From contig WWBZ02000021.1 of assembly GCA_011503125.2 (NCBI GenBank), positions 1-21,826 of the forward strand: DNA of 21,826 nucleotides. The letters run 5' to 3'. The notes beneath the pieces are model-generated. The model worked only from the letters and a program-made list of their open reading frames with translations. It was not told where the DNA came from and made no database searches. Shown here one piece after another: positions 18,842 to 21,826 of this stretch; position 1 is the stretch's first letter; each line of letters opens with the position of its first letter. The stretch comes from Botryosphaeria dothidea. Taxonomy: Eukaryota > Ascomycota > Dothideomycetes > Botryosphaeriales > Botryosphaeriaceae. The position numbers were made by a program, and so were the translations under genes.

Positions 18842-18860
18842 TGAGTCAGCCTCATCCAAT
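18842..18860 (+). promoter_or_regulatory. TGAGTCA plus CCAAT module
   Basis: A perfect TGAGTCA (18842-18848), the consensus of Gcn4/CpcA and AP-1-type bZIP factors, is followed seven bases later by CCAAT (18856-18860). The pair lies about 470 bases upstream of the malic enzyme ATG. Such sites mediate amino-acid starvation or stress control in fungi; occupancy here is inference. Confidence 0.4.
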
Positions 18861-19104
18861 CCACGGTCGGCTAAAGATTTTTTAGCACTCCGGCGGCGGC
18901 CCACAGCCCACATCTCCACGAAAACTGCGGTCACGACGTGCCGTAGGCTGCGCTTCGTCTCGCTGCCAAGGAGTGGAGGAGTGGAGTCCGTGGCGGGCAG
19001 CGAAAAACGTCCATCGGGACAGGTCGGGACGCAAGCCAGGCCGCGCCCCCAGCTCCCACGCGCAACCAGAGTCGCGGCCCGCACCCTGGCTCAGAGCTCA
19101 CGAA

Positions 19105-19122
19105 ATGCGCTGCGCATTGTGA
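19105..19122 (+). promoter_or_regulatory. Five-codon uORF candidate upstream of malic enzyme
   Basis: ATG CGC TGC GCA TTG TGA lies 198 nt before the malic enzyme ATG. Context is favourable at -3 (A or G region: cgaaATGc gives G at -3) but not at +4. It is the last ATG before 19321. Whether it is transcribed is unknown. Confidence 0.25.
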
Positions 19123-19320
19123 GACGGCCTGCCCAACAGCTCAAAATTGCTGATTCGCACACACGAGTTCGCCCACCAGCCCTGCTCGCCAACGGCTCCC
19201 CTCATCTAAGCTCTGAAGCGGCCCGTGTCGGACTGCCGCTATCTTGGGGAACTTCTCCCGCTCCCATACCATCGCATACCCACCGGCAGTTGCGTGACTG
19301 CTGGCCCCCGTTGCCTCCTG

Positions 19321-21450
19321 ATGCTGTCCTCCTCTGCTCTTTTTAAACGCCGCCTGCTGCCCTCTTCAGCAATGGCAACTAAGTTCTCTCCTCCCTCTTC
19401 GCCCACCAGATTTCGTTCAATGGCTACCACCATGGCTGCTACCCAGGAATATCCCACCGCGAACATCAAGCAGGCCCAGCACCCTGTGCCTACCCGCCAC
19501 ATCACTACTACGTGCGCGCCCATTCCCTCCTCCTGCCTCCTCCGAAACTGACAGCCCGCAAAGCAACGGCGATTTTGACTCCTCGTATCCTACCGAGGCG
19601 CGCCGGTACCTCCGAACCTACGGCCTTACTCCTCCGGCGGTCGAGTCCTACGAGATCCAGACGCAAAGATGTAATTGAACCCACCCGGCTCTCATGAGCT
19701 CATCTGAGCCCCAAATTTCTAATAATACCGCAGGTCTGAGGCTTCTCGCTTCTAAGCACACTCCTATTGACAAGTACCAATATTTGACTCATCTTCGCGC
19801 AACCAATGTCCACCTCTTCTACCGCCTGCTCTCCGAGAACGTCAAGGTATGGGGATCAACTGCGCATTTGGGCGAGGAATAGTGACTCACAAAATTGCAG
19901 GAGCTCACTCCTCTCATCTATACCCCCACCGTCGGCGAGGCATGTCTCAAGTGGCACGAAATCTGGACGCAGCCTGAGGGCATGTACCTTTCCTACGCAG
20001 ACCGCGGCAACCTTCACTCGATCCTCCAAAATTGGCCGCACAATGTTGAAATCACCGTTCTCACGGACGGCTCGAGGATATTGGGTCTTGGTGACCTTGG
20101 TGTGAACGGCATGGGCATTCCCGTGGGCAAGCTTGCTCTGTACACGGCGTGCGCTGGTATCAGGCCCGATGCCACCCTGCCTCTGACTCTGGACCTTGGC
20201 ACCAACAACAAGGCCCTGAGGGAGGACCCGCTCTACATGGGCAGCAGGAGGGAGAAGATCTCTCCTGAAGAGGAGAGGGAGTTCTTGGACGAGCTCATGG
20301 CTGCTCTTACTGAGAGGTGGCCTGGGTATGTGCAAATCCTATAGTGCATTTGTGGATTGCTTTGCTAACAGCCGGCCAGCATTGTCATCCAGTTCGAAGA
20401 TTTCAAGAACCCCTTCCCGGCTCTTGAGCGCTACCAGAACACCTACACCATGTTCAACGATGATGTCCAGGGCACTGGTGCCGTCATTGTTGGTGGTTTC
20501 ATCAATGCTGTCAAGGCTGCGGGCATTCCCGTCCAGGACCACCGTGCCATTTTCCTTGGCGCAGGTAGCGCTGGTACCGGTGTTGCTAAGCAGATCGTCG
20601 AGTATTTCATGAAGGAGGGTCTCACCGAGGATGAGGCGCGCAGGAAGTTCTGGTTTGTGGACTCGAACGTAAGTGAGCTCGGACCCCGTTGATCAGAACT
20701 TCGACTAACGTGCATCAGGGTCTTGTCACCAACGACCGTGGCGATAAGCTTGCAGAACACAAGGTTTACTTCGCCCGTGACGACAACAACGGCAAGCAGA
20801 TCCAGTCGCTCACCCGCCTGATTGAGTACGTCAAGCCGACTATTCTCATGGGTCTGTCGACCATCGGCGGTGCCTTCACCAAGGAGATCATTACCCGCAT
20901 GGCTGAGCTCAATGAGCATCCCATCATCTTCCCTCTCTCCAACCCCTCTTCTAAGTCGGAGTGCAACTTCGAGGACGCCGTCAAGTACACCAACGGCCGC
21001 GTTCTCTTTGCTAGCGGCAGTCCTTTCCCTAGTGTGGACTTCGACGGTAAGAAGCTTGTTCCCGGCCAGGGCAACAACATGTACGTCTTCCCTGGCATTG
21101 GCCTTGGCGCTATCCTGTCCAAGGCCGTCAACGTCACTCAGGACATGATCTACGAGTCCGCTGTTGCGCTCTCGGAGTCTCTTACTCCCGAGGAGAGGGA
21201 ACAGGGTTGGCTGTACCCCGACATTCGCCGCATTCGCGAGGTGAGCGTCGTTGTCACTCGCGGTGTCATTCGCGCTGCTCAGATGAACGGTGTTGACCGT
21301 GAGCTTGGTCTCCGCCACCTGGATGATGCCTCATTGGAGGCGTACATCAGGGAGAGGATGTACGATCCTTTCCACGAAGTTGACAGGGTTGAAGAAGAGA
21401 TCAAGGCGTTGGCACACCTTGCTGAAAGGACACAAGGAAGCCACTTGTAA
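19321..21450 (+). CDS. MAE1: Malic enzyme, NAD(P)-dependent, probably mitochondrial
   Basis: Oxidatively decarboxylates L-malate to pyruvate and CO2 with NAD(P)H. Model: exons 19321-19511, 19564-19670, 19734-19846, 19901-20325, 20380-20668, 20719-21450, 618 aa (621 if the other intron 1 acceptor is used), within the family range. The N-terminus MLSSSALFKRRLLPSSAM is basic, Ser-rich and lacks acidic residues, as in mitochondrial presequences. Motifs: YTPTVGEAC with catalytic Tyr144; GLGDLGVNGMGIPVGK with catalytic Lys214; metal ligands Glu285-Asp286 (QFEDF) and Asp307 in FNDDVQGTG (304-312); nucleotide-binding GAGSAG (339-344); SNPSSKSE; and FASGSPF. Lys390 (EHKVYFA) aligns by eye with the lysine that favours NADP in animal cytosolic enzymes, so NADP use is plausible. 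The last three residues are SHL, matching the PTS1 consensus. Nothing is missing or frameshifted. It is divergent from the HAM1-like gene. Confidence 0.94.
19512..19563 (+). other. Malic enzyme intron 1 (52 nt; 43 nt alternative)
   Basis: Donor GTGCGC, branch point CTGAC (19548-19552), acceptor CAAAG at 19563. A CAG at 19554 lies only three bases past the branch adenine and would give a 43-nt intron, adding three residues (Pro-Gln-Ser) in the same frame. I prefer 19563 on branch-to-acceptor distance, but the protein evidence does not decide. Confidence 0.6.
19671..19733 (+). other. Malic enzyme intron 2 (63 nt)
   Basis: Donor GTAATT, branch candidates TCTAAT/AATAAT, acceptor CCGCAG. Phase 1. 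It joins EIQTQ-Arg to Cys-LRLLASK, restoring the conserved QTQRCLR segment. Confidence 0.92.
19847..19900 (+). other. Malic enzyme intron 3 (54 nt)
   Basis: Donor GTATGG, branch candidate TGACTCAC, acceptor TTGCAG. Phase 0. It joins SENVK to ELTPLIYTPTVGEAC; the unspliced frame meets a stop within the intron. Confidence 0.93.
20326..20379 (+). other. Malic enzyme intron 4 (54 nt)
   Basis: Donor GTATGT, branch point GCTAAC (20364-20369), acceptor GGCCAG at 20379. Phase 2. It joins ERWPG to IVIQFEDFKN. The AG at 20371, three bases past the branch adenine, would shift the frame by eight bases and is evidently skipped. Confidence 0.93.
20669..20718 (+). other. Malic enzyme intron 5 (50 nt)
   Basis: Donor GTAAGT, branch point ACTAAC, acceptor CATCAG. 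Phase 0. It joins KFWFVDSN to GLVTNDRGDKL in the cofactor-binding domain; in-frame TGA occurs in the intron. Confidence 0.94.
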
Positions 21451-21826
21451 GGTGTAATGTTGACCTGGGCTTTGCAATTTGGGAGCGTGCTTAGACGGTT
21501 CGGGATACCCGGTGGATAGAGAAAATTAATTGAGCGGATTTGAGCGTTTGAGATTATTCTGGACTACTGCTGCGTGACATTGCTCCAATGCGAGATGCCT
21601 TGGGACCGATACGAGCGATATCGTACCACTTGAGGCATGTCTCGGACAAAAACGGAAGCTACCTAACCCATTAGTGGTCAAGATTCAGTCATCAAGGAAA
21701 TGCTAAGCTTTCCTTTCAAGCCTTGCATAGGGTTCAGACGGGCACCCAAAGCATTGCAGCAAAACAAATTCCGAGGGTTGAAGTGAGGGCTTACAATAAG
21801 CAACTCCCAACCAACCTCAACAACTG
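21451..21826. other. 3' flank of malic enzyme, no gene seen
   Basis: These 376 bases follow the malic enzyme stop. An A/T-rich segment (about 21520-21560) may belong to the 3' untranslated region, without a canonical AATAAA. A short inverted repeat TACGA/TCGTA with a six-base loop sits near 21609-21625. No open frame of note, tRNA or repeat is visible, and the window ends before any next gene is identifiable. Confidence 0.5.

Larger units (their letters stand above)
17871..19320. promoter_or_regulatory. Divergent promoter region between HAM1-like and malic enzyme genes
   Basis: This GC-rich interval separates two head-to-head genes and should hold both promoters. Visible candidates are a TGAGTCA heptamer (18842-18848), CCAAT on the plus strand (18856-18860) and on the minus strand (ATTGG, 18343-18347), an A/T hairpin at 18503-18524, and a GGTGGT-rich run (17878-17893) that becomes a CCACCA-rich leader for the minus-strand gene. 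Open frames here, including one of 220 codons starting at a GTG (18684), are Arg/Ser/Ala-rich by-products of GC content with no recognisable domain. No tRNA or repeat is evident. Confidence 0.7.

Noticed and set aside
18684..19346. 220-codon plus-strand frame in the divergent promoter
   Set aside because: It starts at GTG, is Arg/Ser/Ala-rich as expected from GC-rich non-coding DNA, shows no domain, and overlaps the malic enzyme start in another frame.
20443..21318. 291-codon minus-strand frame opposite malic enzyme exons 5-6
   Set aside because: It runs across intron 5 and lies antisense to strongly conserved coding sequence; it is a by-product of GC-biased codon use.
21600..21626. Inverted repeat TACGA/TCGTA after malic enzyme as a terminator
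   Set aside because: Arms are only five bases and eukaryotic polymerase II termination does not depend on such hairpins; noted in the 3' flank only.
8893..21826. tRNA, rRNA, transposon, CRISPR or biosynthetic cluster
   Set aside because: A read of both strands showed no B-box-like tRNA arm, terminal repeats, transposase or reverse transcriptase motifs, spaced direct repeats, or clustered pathway enzymes.

Overview
The window has two parts. Positions 1-8892 are an almost pure poly-C tract with about 46 isolated A bases and no G or T. Positions 8893-21826 are ordinary, compact, intron-bearing nuclear DNA of a filamentous ascomycete (Pezizomycotina; a dothideomycete-like genome is possible but not proven). 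The fungal assignment rests on introns of 46-63 nt with GTAAGT-like donors and CTRAC-type branch points, on CT-rich leaders, and on an ATG26-type sterol glucosyltransferase of the size and domain order typical of moulds.

Layout: (i) 1-8892 poly-C, most likely a sequencing or assembly artefact at a contig end that grew out of a native C-rich leader. (ii) 9061-13507 (+) ATG26, UDP-glucose:sterol glucosyltransferase, five exons, about 1414 aa, complete. (iii) 13508-15593, a 2.1 kb interval between two convergent genes with no confident gene, but with a CT-rich promoter-like stretch and one weak candidate small spliced ORF starting at 15074. (iv) 15594-17870 (-) a HAM1-like (DUF5923/DUF4449) protein with one in-frame 51-nt intron, 741 aa after splicing. 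(v) 17871-19320, a GC-rich 1.45 kb divergent promoter region with a TGAGTCA site, CCAAT boxes and minimal uORFs. (vi) 19321-21450 (+) malic enzyme, six exons, about 618 aa, with a mitochondrial-type presequence and a C-terminal SHL. (vii) 21451-21826, 3' flank.

The three genes do not form an obvious pathway cluster. ATG26 glucosylates membrane sterols and is linked to pexophagy in some fungi. The HAM1-like protein is a putative lipid-binding/membrane-associated protein. Malic enzyme converts malate to pyruvate plus NAD(P)H. I see no mobile element, tRNA, rRNA, CRISPR array or clearly new biological system. The points most worth a second look are the poly-C tract, possible dual targeting of malic enzyme, a stop-free cryptic intron in the HAM1-like gene, and a recurrent splice arrangement in which an AG directly after the branch point appears to be skipped. 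All splice sites, residue numbers and family assignments were made by eye.
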